6,093 bases of DNA from an uncultured Bacilli bacterium (lineage in GTDB: Bacteria; Bacillota_I; Bacilli_A; RF39; UBA660): the NCBI GenBank assembly GCA_944363655.1, contig CALVUU010000025.1:1-6093 (forward strand), read 5' to 3'. Shown piece by piece: positions 1 to 6,091 of the stretch. Every line of letters begins with the position of its first letter. Position 1 is the stretch's first letter. Below the pieces are notes generated by a model. That model was not told the origin of the DNA. It did no database searches and was given only the letters and a program-made list of their open reading frames with translations. The translations under genes were made by a program, and so were the position numbers.

Positions 1-1250
1 GTGTTATACTAACAAAATTCGCTGCATTAGTGGAAGAAAACAAAGATGAACTTGCTAAACTTTTATCTGATGAAACAGGAAAACCAATTAAAGAAGCATA
101 TAATGAAATAGCAAATATAGGGATTGGGGTTCCAGCATATGTGGAAAAAGTTAAGCATGAATATGGAAATATCATTTATAGAGGAACAGAAAAGGGACAA
201 GAAAATACTATTCAATATACTATTCAACAACCTCTTGGAGTAGTAGTTGCAATTATTCCATTTAATTTCCCAAGTGATATTTTTATCAATAAAGTACCAC
301 CAGCATTACTTATGGGAAATGCTGTAATACTTAAACCAGCAAGTGCTAATCCGCTTACTTTAACTCGTTATGTGGAATTACTTGTAGAAGCAGGAGTACC
401 TGCCGGAATTATTTCGGTAGTTCATGGATCTGGTTCGGTTGTGGGAACAACTCTTACAAGTAGTAAGTTAGTAGATATGGTAAGCCTTACTGGTTCAACA
501 GCAGCAGGAATTGATGCTGCTAAGAATTGTGCAGAACATTGTGCTCATAGTAGTCTTGAACTTGGGGGAAATGATGCATTTATTATATGTGCTGATGGTG
601 ATATCGATTTAGCAGTCGAAGAAACTGTTTGGGGTAGACTTTATAATACTGGTCAAGTTTGTTGTGCTAGTAAAAGATTTTTAGTAGAAAATTCTGTTAA
701 GGAAGAATTTATTAATAAAATGGTTGCTAAGATTAAGACATTAAAGGTTGGTATGCCAAATGAAATGGATACAGATATTGGTTGCTTAATTAGTGAAGAA
801 GCAGCAATTGAAGTAGAAAAACAAGTAAATAAAACACTTGAACAAGGAGCTAAACTTGTCTGTGGTGGTAGAAGAAAAGGGGCTTTCTATGAACCAGCAA
901 TTTTAGATAATGTAACTAGGGATATGGATGTTGCCAAAGATATGGAAATTTTTGGCCCAGTTATTCCAGTAATTGGTTTTGATACAATCGAAGAAGCAGT
1001 AGAAATAGCTAATGGGTCAATTTATGGGTTGTCTGGAGCTATTATAACTAGAGATTTTAATAAAGCCATTAAAGTAAGTGAGGCAATGGAATGTGGAGGA
1101 TTTGTCATTAATGGCGCAAGTTTCTTTAGATCATTTGAACAACCTTTCGGTGGTTGGAAGTATTCAGGAATTGGTAACGAAGGAATTATGACAACTTTAA
1201 AAGAAATGTCTAGAACAAAAACCGTTATTTTAAAAAATGTTACAAAATAG
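1..1250 (+). CDS. NAD(P)-dependent aldehyde dehydrogenase, succinate-semialdehyde dehydrogenase-like (5' partial)
   Basis: This enzyme oxidises an aldehyde to a carboxylic acid with NAD(P)+ in the cytoplasm. The reading frame is open from the window edge (first full codon at 3), so the GTG at 30 is not the real start; about 415 residues are visible, and a full-length family member has roughly 450-490. Counting residues from the GTG at 30, the expected elements are all present: PFNFP with Asn79 (oxyanion hole), Lys102 in KPAS, the Rossmann loop GSTAAG at 155-160, general base Glu177 in LELGG, catalytic Cys211 in GQVCC, EIFGP at 306-310 and the C-terminal PFGGWKYSG. Ser105 stands where strictly NAD-dependent members have Glu (KPxE), which suggests NADP+ may be accepted. 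The C terminus is complete. The SDR gene follows 51 bases downstream. The family call is firm; the substrate (succinate semialdehyde, lactaldehyde or another) is not determined. Confidence 0.93.
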   Translation, partial: VILTKFAALVEENKDELAKLLSDETGKPIKEAYNEIANIGIGVPAYVEKVKHEYGNIIYRGTEKGQENTIQYTIQQPLGVVVAIIPFNFPSDIFINKVPPALLMGNAVILKPASANPLTLTRYVELLVEAGVPAGIISVVHGSGSVVGTTLTSSKLVDMVSLTGSTAAGIDAAKNCAEHCAHSSLELGGNDAFIICADGDIDLAVEETVWGRLYNTGQVCCASKRFLVENSVKEEFINKMVAKIKTLKVGMPNEMDTDIGCLISEEAAIEVEKQVNKTLEQGAKLVCGGRRKGAFYEPAILDNVTRDMDVAKDMEIFGPVIPVIGFDTIEEAVEIANGSIYGLSGAIITRDFNKAIKVSEAMECGGFVINGASFFRSFEQPFGGWKYSGIGNEGIMTTLKEMSRTKTVILKNVTK

Positions 1251-1253
1251 TTA

Positions 1254-1280
1254 AAAGAGCAAGATGTGTTCTTGCTCTTT
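1254..1280 (+). terminator. Hairpin between aldehyde dehydrogenase and SDR genes (weak terminator or attenuator)
   Basis: AAAGAGCAAG at 1254-1263 pairs perfectly with CTTGCTCTTT at 1271-1280 around a 7-base loop, four bases after the dehydrogenase stop. The T-run is poor (three T's in the stem, then AATAAATT). It may therefore only lower read-through into the SDR gene or protect the upstream mRNA end, rather than stop transcription fully. No convincing promoter is seen between it and the SDR gene. Confidence 0.6.
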
Positions 1281-1288
1281 AATAAATT

Positions 1289-1296
1289 AAGGAGGA
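1289..1296 (+). promoter_or_regulatory. Ribosome binding site that fixes the SDR start
   Basis: AAGGAGGA ends about six bases before the ATG at 1302. It decides against the in-frame upstream GTG at 1266, which lies in the loop of the preceding hairpin and has no such site. Confidence 0.85.
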
Positions 1297-1301
1297 ATTT
1301 T

Positions 1302-2060
1302 ATGTTTGATTATAAAGGAAAAGTAGTAGTAATGACCGGAGCATCATCTGGCCTTGGAAAACAAATGGCTCAAGGGTTTGCTCGTCAAGGGGCTAATTTA
1401 GTTTTGATGGCAAGAAGAATTGAAAGACTTGAAGAATTTGCTAAAGAATTGGAGGCAATGGGAGTTAGGGCATTACCAGTAAAATGTGATGTTACAAATG
1501 TAACTGAGGTAAATGAAGCCGCTAAAGTTGTTGAAGAAAAATTTGGCAAAGTAGATGTACTTGTCAATTGTGCAGGAAGTGCTAAAAATAATGGAGTACT
1601 TAATATGACTGATGAAGAATGGCAATTTACAATTGATACAGATATGAATAGTGTCTTTTATGTAACGCGGGCATTTGCTAATATTATGAAGAAAAATAAC
1701 TATGGTAGAATTATTAATATTGCTTCAATGTATGGAATGGTTGGTAATATGGCTATGGATACGGTTGCATATCACACTAGTAAAGGGGGAGTAGTAAATT
1801 TTACTAGAGCTGTTGCTGCTGAACTGGCTAAATATGGTATTACTTGCAATGCTATTTGTCCAGGATATTTTGATACAGAACTTACGCATGAAACACTTAT
1901 AACTGATTCGTTTACGCAATATATGAAGGCTACTGTGCCTGTTGGAAGATATGGTCATGAGGGAGAACTTAATGCTGCAGCGATATTTTTAGGTAGCGAA
2001 GAAGCGAGTTACTGTACAGGAATTATTTTGCCCGTAGATGGGGGATATACTTGCGTGTAG
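1302..2060 (+). CDS. Short-chain dehydrogenase/reductase (SDR), gluconate 5-dehydrogenase / 3-oxoacyl reductase-like
   Basis: This 252-residue cytoplasmic oxidoreductase has the normal length of a classical SDR. It interconverts a hydroxyl and a carbonyl group using NAD(P)(H). Visible motifs in order are the cofactor loop TGASSGLG (12-19), NCAG (89-92), Asn116, Ser142 and the YHTSK active site with Tyr157 and Lys161; PG at 187-188 and the C-terminal PVDGGY complete the fold. The Arg pair at 38-39 after the second strand, with no acidic residue there, favours NADP(H). The ATG at 1302 was chosen for its strong ribosome binding site. The gene follows the aldehyde dehydrogenase and could act on the same or a linked substrate, an inference from position only. 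Fatty-acid FabG is less likely because no other fatty-acid gene is nearby. A sugar-acid or alcohol substrate is possible, but the sequence does not settle it. Confidence 0.92.
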   Translation: MFDYKGKVVVMTGASSGLGKQMAQGFARQGANLVLMARRIERLEEFAKELEAMGVRALPVKCDVTNVTEVNEAAKVVEEKFGKVDVLVNCAGSAKNNGVLNMTDEEWQFTIDTDMNSVFYVTRAFANIMKKNNYGRIINIASMYGMVGNMAMDTVAYHTSKGGVVNFTRAVAAELAKYGITCNAICPGYFDTELTHETLITDSFTQYMKATVPVGRYGHEGELNAAAIFLGSEEASYCTGIILPVDGGYTCV

Positions 2061-2065
2061 TTTTT

Positions 2066-2091
2066 AAGAGCACTAAATAGTGCTTTTTTTT
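2066..2091 (+). terminator. Intrinsic terminator after the SDR gene
   Basis: AAGAGCACT at 2066-2074 pairs with AGTGCTTTT at 2079-2087 (one G-T pair) around the loop AAAT. The right arm runs into eight consecutive T's (2084-2091). It begins six bases after the SDR stop and closes the redox cassette. Confidence 0.9.
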
Positions 2092-2113
2092 CATTGCATG
2101 ATACAATTATAAT
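2085..2113 (+). promoter_or_regulatory. Possible promoter for the fic locus
   Basis: A perfect TATAAT stands at 2108-2113, 22 bases before the fic start codon. No good -35 box exists: at 17-bp spacing only the T-run of the preceding terminator (2085-2090) is available, and TTGCAT at 2094-2099 is too close. AAAGGAGAG at 2118-2126 is a good ribosome binding site, nine bases before the ATG at 2136. Some promoter is expected here because the preceding terminator is strong. Confidence 0.35.
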
Positions 2114-2135
2114 AAATAAAGGAGAGAAAAATATA

Positions 2136-2872
2136 ATGAAACTTAATTGTAAAGAAATGCAATATATTTCTAAAATATCTAATTCTTTATATGATAGAAT
2201 AAAAATAGAATTTTTGTATCATTCTAATCGCTTGGAATGAAGTACTTTTAGTAAAGAAAATTTAGAAAAATTAATAGCAGATAATATAGTTGAAGGCAAT
2301 CATGCGATAGATGATATATTAGAAACTAATAATTCTTTAGAAGTATTTGATCAAGTTATTAAGGACTCTATAGAGCCATTAGACAAGTACATGTTGTTTA
2401 AGTGGCATAAAATGCTAAAACGAGGTATAGTAGATGAAGAGATACATAATACAGGAATGTGGAAAAAAATGAAAATAGACTAAAAGGTGTTGATTTAAAA
2501 TTAGCCAGTCCTCCCTCAGTTGATAATTTAATGTATAATTTATTAATGGATTGGCAAGAAATTGAAAATGCTACTATTATAGATATTGCCAAATTTCATT
2601 ATAAGTTTGAGCGTATTCATCCATTTCAAGATGGTAATGGTCGAATTGGCAGGTTTATTATTTTGAAACAATGTCTTGATGCAAATATCGATTTAATCGC
2701 TTTAGATGATAAATATAAAGATGAGTATAGAGAGGCTTTATATAAAGCTCAAGTTACAGATGATGTTAAAGATTTAGTAATAGTTTTTGAAAAATGTCAA
2801 AGAAGATTAGATGAAAAAATGCTTGATTTTAAACCAATGGTAGAAAAAATTAAAGAAGAATATGAATTTTAA
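2136..2872 (+). pseudogene. Fic-family protein (AMPylase-type, class II-like autoinhibited), broken by a stop codon and a frameshift
   Basis: Fic enzymes usually transfer AMP from ATP to a target protein. The gene starts at ATG 2136 behind AAAGGAGAG. It reads 34 residues ending in HSNRLE, then meets TGA at 2238-2240, where relatives have Gly (RLEGSTFS). The same frame stays open for 76 more codons to TGGAAAAAA, where seven A's (2463-2469) put the rest in the -1 frame; one extra A would restore it. The last part carries the complete active-site motif HPFQDGNGRIGR at 2618-2653, with its catalytic His and phosphate-binding loop. Joined, the protein would be about 245 residues, a normal size for these small Fic proteins. 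SNRLE plus the missing Gly matches the inhibitory helix motif (S/T)xxxE(G/N), so the stop cuts that motif. A GTG at 2459 opens the last part but has no clear ribosome binding site and would lack half the fold. Two different lesions make a pseudogene likely. Sequencing error could explain the A-run but not easily the TGA. Confidence 0.88.
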
Positions 2873-2896
2873 TAATTTTAAGGAGTTGATGTTATT

Positions 2897-3577
2897 ATGA
2901 AAAATATTTTAAAAGAAAATAAAACTTGGTTATGGTTAATTATAGGAGTGCTAATTATATTAATAGTTATTGCTCTAATATGGTGGCTTTTTAAAGATGA
3001 TACACCTATAACTTATGATATCGATGATACAAAGGAATTATGGTTAATATATGATATGAATTTAGAAAAGATTGAAAATAATTATCAAGAAATTTCAGAA
3101 CCAAATGAAGATATTGTATGTAATACTTTAAAAGATATAAACATTGATGATGAGTACTACTTAGATACATTAAATACACTACTTTGTTTTATTCAAAGTT
3201 ATTATTATGATTTAATTGAGTATAATGAGGCATATCATAATTATATAGATGAATATAGAAATGTAACACAAATTAGTGAGGTTGATTTAATGGACTTAAA
3301 TTTACATTTGATGGATCAAAAAGAAATTTATAATAATAGATTAGATAGATTTCATAATATAGCGATAAGTGAATCTGAAGAAAAAAACAAAATAGTTTTA
3401 ACTATATCTGATGAATTTTTAAAATTTGATGAAGGATTTTATGATTTTGGTGCAGATTATTACGACGTAGAAATACATACTTACCAAGAATTATTTATTC
3501 ATAAATTAGTTGAAATGGAACAAGTTGTAAATTTATCTGAATGGTTAAAAGATGAATATTATTTTTTAGCTGTCTGA
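2897..3577 (+). CDS. Membrane-anchored protein of unknown function
   Basis: I do not recognise this 226-residue protein. The N terminus is short and basic, followed by one strongly hydrophobic segment at about 11-32 ending in WWLF, with no signal-peptidase or lipobox cysteine. The rest (about 34-226) would therefore lie outside the cell, held by an uncleaved anchor. That part is rich in Asp, Glu, Tyr and Asn, looks largely helical, and has only two cysteines (75 and 97), which could pair. No catalytic motif is visible. The ATG at 2897 has AAGGAG at 2880-2885; the ATG at 2889 runs straight into a stop. It begins 24 bases after the broken fic gene with no terminator between, so the two are probably co-transcribed. 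It ends in TGA just before a terminator. Its frame is intact although its partner's is not. Confidence 0.8.
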   Translation: MKNILKENKTWLWLIIGVLIILIVIALIWWLFKDDTPITYDIDDTKELWLIYDMNLEKIENNYQEISEPNEDIVCNTLKDINIDDEYYLDTLNTLLCFIQSYYYDLIEYNEAYHNYIDEYRNVTQISEVDLMDLNLHLMDQKEIYNNRLDRFHNIAISESEEKNKIVLTISDEFLKFDEGFYDFGADYYDVEIHTYQELFIHKLVEMEQVVNLSEWLKDEYYFLAV

Positions 3578-3585
3578 AATAAGTT

Positions 3586-3616
3586 AGAGATGAAAATTTC
3601 ATCTTTTTTCTTTTTT
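3586..3616 (+). terminator. Intrinsic terminator after the membrane-protein gene
   Basis: AGATGAA at 3588-3594 pairs with TTCATCT at 3598-3604 around a 3-base loop, extendable by an A-T and a G-T pair. A T-run broken by one C follows, to 3616. It separates the fic/membrane-protein unit from the sigma-factor operon. Confidence 0.85.
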
Positions 3617-3617
3617 A

Positions 3618-3648
3618 TGTAACTTTTTGGCATTTTGATTTGTTATAT
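3618..3648 (+). promoter_or_regulatory. Candidate ECF-type promoter of the sigma/anti-sigma operon
   Basis: TGTAAC at 3618-3623, followed by a T-run (3624-3628), resembles the AAC-type -35 box of ECF sigma factors (for example TGAAAC). Seventeen bases later TGTTATAT at 3641-3648 could serve as -10, in place of the usual CGT-type element. ECF sigma genes commonly drive their own operon, so autoregulation is a reasonable inference. The TTATAT could also be an ordinary -10 for the housekeeping sigma factor, though no good -35 box for that is seen. Confidence 0.4.
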
Positions 3649-3653
3649 AAGTG

Positions 3654-3665
3654 AAAACCGGTTTT
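3654..3665 (+). repeat. Perfect 12-bp palindrome in the sigma-gene leader
   Basis: AAAACCGGTTTT is its own reverse complement and lies between the candidate promoter and the ribosome binding site AGGAGG at 3668-3673. It contains the only CCGG in an otherwise AT-rich stretch. It has no loop, so it fits a dimeric repressor's operator better than an RNA hairpin. It may also be chance. Confidence 0.5.
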
Positions 3666-3667
3666 TT

Positions 3668-3673
3668 AGGAGG
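3668..3673 (+). promoter_or_regulatory. Ribosome binding site that fixes the sigma-factor start
   Basis: AGGAGG ends six bases before the ATG at 3680. The ATG at 3674 touches the site and is too close, and the in-frame TTG at 3635 lies inside the candidate promoter. Confidence 0.8.
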
Positions 3674-3679
3674 ATGAAA

Positions 3680-4186
3680 ATGGATATAGAGTTTCAACGG
3701 ATTTATAATTTAATAAAAAATGATATTATAAGATTAGCATATGCTTATACAAAAAATATATCAGATTCGGAAGATATAACCCAAGAAGTTTTTATAAAAT
3801 TGTATGAAAATATGAATAAATTTATTAATGAAACTGATGAGAATGTAAAGAAATGGTGTATTAAAGTAACGGTAAATAAGTGTAAAAATTTATTCATTTC
3901 ATCTTGGAAGAAAAAAGTGCGTTTGTTATTTGAATTTAATGATAATAAATTATCAAATAACCATCAAATAAATGAAGATTTAAACGATTATTTATTTAGA
4001 TTATCTGATAAATATAGAATAGTGTTAGTTTTATATTTTTATGAAGGATATAAAATACAGGAGATTGCTACTATATTAAATAAAAAAGAATCAACAATAA
4101 AACAACATCTAAAAAGAGGAAAAGAACAATTAGAAAAACTTTTAAAAGAGGAGGAAGATTATGGATTTCAAGGAAAACATTGCTAA
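3680..4186 (+). CDS. ECF-type RNA polymerase sigma factor (sigma-70 family)
   Basis: This 168-residue protein directs RNA polymerase to a set of stress or signal-responsive promoters, probably when its membrane anti-sigma partner lets go. It has only the two domains typical of ECF factors. Sigma region 2 spans about 6-70, with the signature DSEDITQEVFIKLY (29-42). A basic linker follows (SSWKKKVR, 74-81). Region 4 spans about 102-155, with the helix-turn-helix YKIQEIATILNKKESTIKQHL (124-144, roughly) and a basic end that contacts the -35 box. The length is normal for ECF factors. The last 26 bases overlap the anti-sigma gene, indicating one transcript and coupled translation. An AAC-containing -35-like box upstream suggests it activates its own operon. 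The family is clear; the ECF subgroup and the signal are not. Confidence 0.92.
   Translation: MDIEFQRIYNLIKNDIIRLAYAYTKNISDSEDITQEVFIKLYENMNKFINETDENVKKWCIKVTVNKCKNLFISSWKKKVRLLFEFNDNKLSNNHQINEDLNDYLFRLSDKYRIVLVLYFYEGYKIQEIATILNKKESTIKQHLKRGKEQLEKLLKEEEDYGFQGKHC
4148..4154 (+). promoter_or_regulatory. Ribosome binding site of the anti-sigma gene, inside the sigma gene
   Basis: GAGGAGG lies within the Glu codons near the sigma factor's C terminus and ends six bases before the ATG at 4161. Ribosomes finishing the sigma gene would pass over it, which fits balanced production of the two proteins. Confidence 0.8.
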
Positions 4187-4922
4187 TACTTTAAATAAAG
4201 TGAAAATATCAGAAGATTTAGATAAGAAAATTTTAGATGCAACTGTTAATAAAAGTTCAGTAAAGTTTTTTAAAAAAAGAAATGTATTTTTTAGAAAATT
4301 GTCTTTTATAGTTGCTATACTTGTTTTTGTAAGTGTTGGTGGAGCAGTCGCAAAAGCCATAATTGAAAATTACTATACAAAAACTCAAGAAGGAAATAAG
4401 CAAAGTGAAGCTTTATCAGTAACTGGTAAAGTAACGATTAAAGAAAATGCTATGATTGATTGTAACAATTCCATTAATTTAAAAGAGATAGAAGAAGATT
4501 TAGGTGTGTCATTTTTAATTTCTTCTGATGAATATTTGGATTATTGTTATGCGAATATTAATAGTGAAGAAAAAATCGAAAATGTTGTTTTTGAATTAAG
4601 AGATGTAGATCTTGGAGAAATGCATGATGTAATTATTAATATTGGTTTTATGACTCAAAATGCTTCACCAGAAATTGAAAAAGCATTTTTAAGAGCTGCT
4701 GGAATTGAATATATTAGTTCTAGCGAAGAAGAATCTAGTGGTTTTGTTGAAACTTATTATTCTAAGAAGTTGCAAACAACTATATATATGGTTAATGAAG
4801 GTAATGAGTATTTTGAATCTTATGTACCATTTTTTGTCTATGACAATATTGTTTATAGCATATTTCCAACATTCGCTACTAATAAAGAACAAATAATAAC
4901 GACTTTAGAAGGATTAGTGTAA
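4161..4922 (+). CDS. Probable membrane-bound anti-sigma factor
   Basis: This 253-residue protein has the layout of a transmembrane anti-sigma factor. It has a cytoplasmic N-terminal part of about 45 residues that is helical and charged (LNKVKISEDLDKKIL), then a basic stretch (KFFKKR). One membrane helix follows at about 47-68, then an outside domain of about 185 residues. It would hold the sigma factor at the membrane until an outside signal is sensed. The call rests on topology and on the 26-base overlap with the sigma gene. There is no HxxxCxxC zinc motif in the N-terminal part, so it is not a ZAS-type anti-sigma; the layout recalls the DUF4179-type partners of Bacillota ECF factors, but I cannot confirm that. 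The outer part is acidic with a Ser/Glu-rich patch (SSSEEESSG, 186-194) and cysteines at 101 and 129. The sensed signal is unknown. Confidence 0.78.
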   Translation: MDFKENIANTLNKVKISEDLDKKILDATVNKSSVKFFKKRNVFFRKLSFIVAILVFVSVGGAVAKAIIENYYTKTQEGNKQSEALSVTGKVTIKENAMIDCNNSINLKEIEEDLGVSFLISSDEYLDYCYANINSEEKIENVVFELRDVDLGEMHDVIINIGFMTQNASPEIEKAFLRAAGIEYISSSEEESSGFVETYYSKKLQTTIYMVNEGNEYFESYVPFFVYDNIVYSIFPTFATNKEQIITTLEGLV

Positions 4923-4931
4923 AATAAGATA

Positions 4932-4961
4932 AAACCATTTTGATTTTAATCAAAATGGTTT
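4932..4961. terminator. Bidirectional terminator between convergent genes
   Basis: A perfect 13-bp inverted repeat, AAACCATTTTGAT and ATCAAAATGGTTT, surrounds the loop TTTA. It starts ten bases after the anti-sigma stop. Its other end overlaps the stop codon of the minus-strand carboxypeptidase gene (4960-4962). The T-run is better for the minus strand (GGTTTTATCTTATTTT) than for the plus strand (GGTTTAATATT). Confidence 0.85.
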
Positions 4962-6066
4962 AATATTCAGTAACGTATAAATCGATGTATTCTTCGAGTG
5001 TTAAATCTTCTTCATAAATTATTTTGGCGGCATCCAATCCAACATATCTGATATGCCAGTTTTCAAATTGATATCCCGTTATATCAGTTTTATCTTCGGG
5101 AAATCTAATAATAAATCCAAAGCGATAAGCATTATTACTTAGCCATTCATAGTTTTCATCAGTTAGTCTTGTTGAACCTGAAATAGCAGTGTTTTTTAAG
5201 TCAATAGAAAGTCCTGTTTGGTGTTCTGAGTAGCCGGGACGAGCAGAGTAGGTATCCGCAGCTTCAACTCCATCACTAGCAACATAGTTATTATATAAAG
5301 TGCGTTGGAAATTATAATCTCTGAAGGCTGTTGTTGGCATGAAATTTACGCCAATTTCTTCTTTGGCAGCGGCTTGTAATTCTTTAAATGGTTCAACGAT
5401 TACTTCACGCATTGGAACATTATTACCATATGCTCCAGGAAGGTAAGCAAGATCGCTTGGTTTATAACCATCTGGTAAGTAGTGATATTTATTAACAAGT
5501 ACTAATAAATCGTTAGGGTCAGCTACTTCAGTAGTATCAGTATAGACAGGCAAATCTAAATTAATATTGACATAAGTAATAACATCTTTATAAGAATAAT
5601 CATTATCTTCATAGTAACTATTATATCTATCTATTTTATTTACATCAAAATTAGAAAACTCATAGTAATTACTTATATCTACATAATCAATTTTAGATAA
5701 TTTATCGATATTATTTTCACTTAATTTCGTTATATAATTTATTTCTTTACTGCTATAACCTAGTGGTAGAAATGTTGTTAAAATTGTAGCAAAGTCATCT
5801 CTATCTTGGAATTCAATATCGCTATATTCATCTAAGTATGATTCATCATATATATTATTTAATAAAACAAATTCTAGAGTTTTGGAATATTTATCTTTAG
5901 AGATATTTGCTTCTTGCATTAATTTTTCTATTTCGCTAGAAACAGGCTCGGTATCACTTTTAAAATAGTTATTGTAAATTAGTAAACCACCAGTTATTAA
6001 ACAGATAAGGATAATTAAAACAAATATTGTTTTTATTCCTTTTTTCATTCTTTTTCTTTTAGCCAT
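4960..6066 (-). CDS. VanY-type D-alanyl-D-alanine carboxypeptidase (peptidase M15B), membrane-anchored
   Basis: This 368-residue zinc enzyme is expected to remove the terminal D-Ala from cell-wall peptides outside the membrane, which limits cross-linking. Residues 1-11 are strongly basic and 12-32 form one hydrophobic helix with no clear cleavage site, so it is probably an uncleaved anchor. Residues about 40-170 form a helical, Asp/Tyr/Asn-rich spacer. The catalytic domain (about 180-360) has all M15 signatures: ARPGYSEHQTGLSIDL (275-290) with zinc ligands His282 and Asp289, and FENWHIRYVG (334-343) with catalytic Glu335 and third zinc ligand His338. Such proteins occur both as ordinary wall-remodelling enzymes and in glycopeptide-resistance clusters. 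No vanH, vanA/B, vanX or VanRS gene is present here, so resistance should not be assumed. The ATG at 6066 has a modest GGTGA site four bases upstream. The gene converges on the sigma/anti-sigma operon. Confidence 0.93.
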   Translation of the reverse strand: MAKRKRMKKGIKTIFVLIILICLITGGLLIYNNYFKSDTEPVSSEIEKLMQEANISKDKYSKTLEFVLLNNIYDESYLDEYSDIEFQDRDDFATILTTFLPLGYSSKEINYITKLSENNIDKLSKIDYVDISNYYEFSNFDVNKIDRYNSYYEDNDYSYKDVITYVNINLDLPVYTDTTEVADPNDLLVLVNKYHYLPDGYKPSDLAYLPGAYGNNVPMREVIVEPFKELQAAAKEEIGVNFMPTTAFRDYNFQRTLYNNYVASDGVEAADTYSARPGYSEHQTGLSIDLKNTAISGSTRLTDENYEWLSNNAYRFGFIIRFPEDKTDITGYQFENWHIRYVGLDAAKIIYEEDLTLEEYIDLYVTEY

Positions 6067-6070
6067 AGTA

Positions 6071-6091
6071 TCACCGTGTATAATTATATCA
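6071..6091 (-). promoter_or_regulatory. Extended -10 promoter and ribosome binding site of the carboxypeptidase gene
   Basis: On the minus strand TGATATAAT (6091 to 6083) matches the extended -10 form TGnTATAAT. GGTGA (6075 to 6071) stands four bases before the ATG. Transcription would start about 6076, leaving a leader of only about ten bases with the binding site at its very end. The -35 region lies outside the window, and a promoter further upstream is possible. Confidence 0.45.

Noticed and set aside
1266..1301. Upstream GTG start for the SDR gene.
   Set aside because: It lies in the loop of a hairpin without a ribosome binding site, adds residues foreign to the family, and a strong site serves the ATG at 1302.
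1385..1958. Minus-strand open frames inside the SDR gene (and similar ones at 2398-2592, 4142-4360 and 4689-4892, plus a second plus-strand frame at 4705-4896).
   Set aside because: They are shadows of well-supported genes, with no ribosome binding sites or recognisable motifs.
2238..2240. Recoded TGA (Gly as in some candidate phyla, Trp as in mollicutes, or selenocysteine).
   Set aside because: Trp is encoded by TGG throughout, the gene ending at 3577 uses TGA as a true stop before a terminator, no other gene has an internal TGA, and the same fic gene carries a second, unrelated lesion.
2459..2872. The distal fic part as a separate functional gene starting at GTG 2459.
   Set aside because: No clear ribosome binding site precedes it, and it lacks the N-terminal helices of the Fic fold; it reads as the remainder of the upstream frame.
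2136..3577. A Fic toxin with the following gene as its antitoxin.
   Set aside because: The inhibitory motif lies within the Fic protein itself, and the downstream product is a membrane-anchored outside protein, unlike small cytoplasmic Fic antitoxins.
3635..3679. Upstream TTG start for the sigma factor.
   Set aside because: It lies inside the candidate promoter, and AGGAGG at ideal distance supports the ATG at 3680.
4960..6066. A glycopeptide-resistance (van) cluster.
   Set aside because: Only the VanY-type enzyme is present; the ligase, VanH, VanX and two-component regulator genes are absent, and such carboxypeptidases are common wall enzymes.
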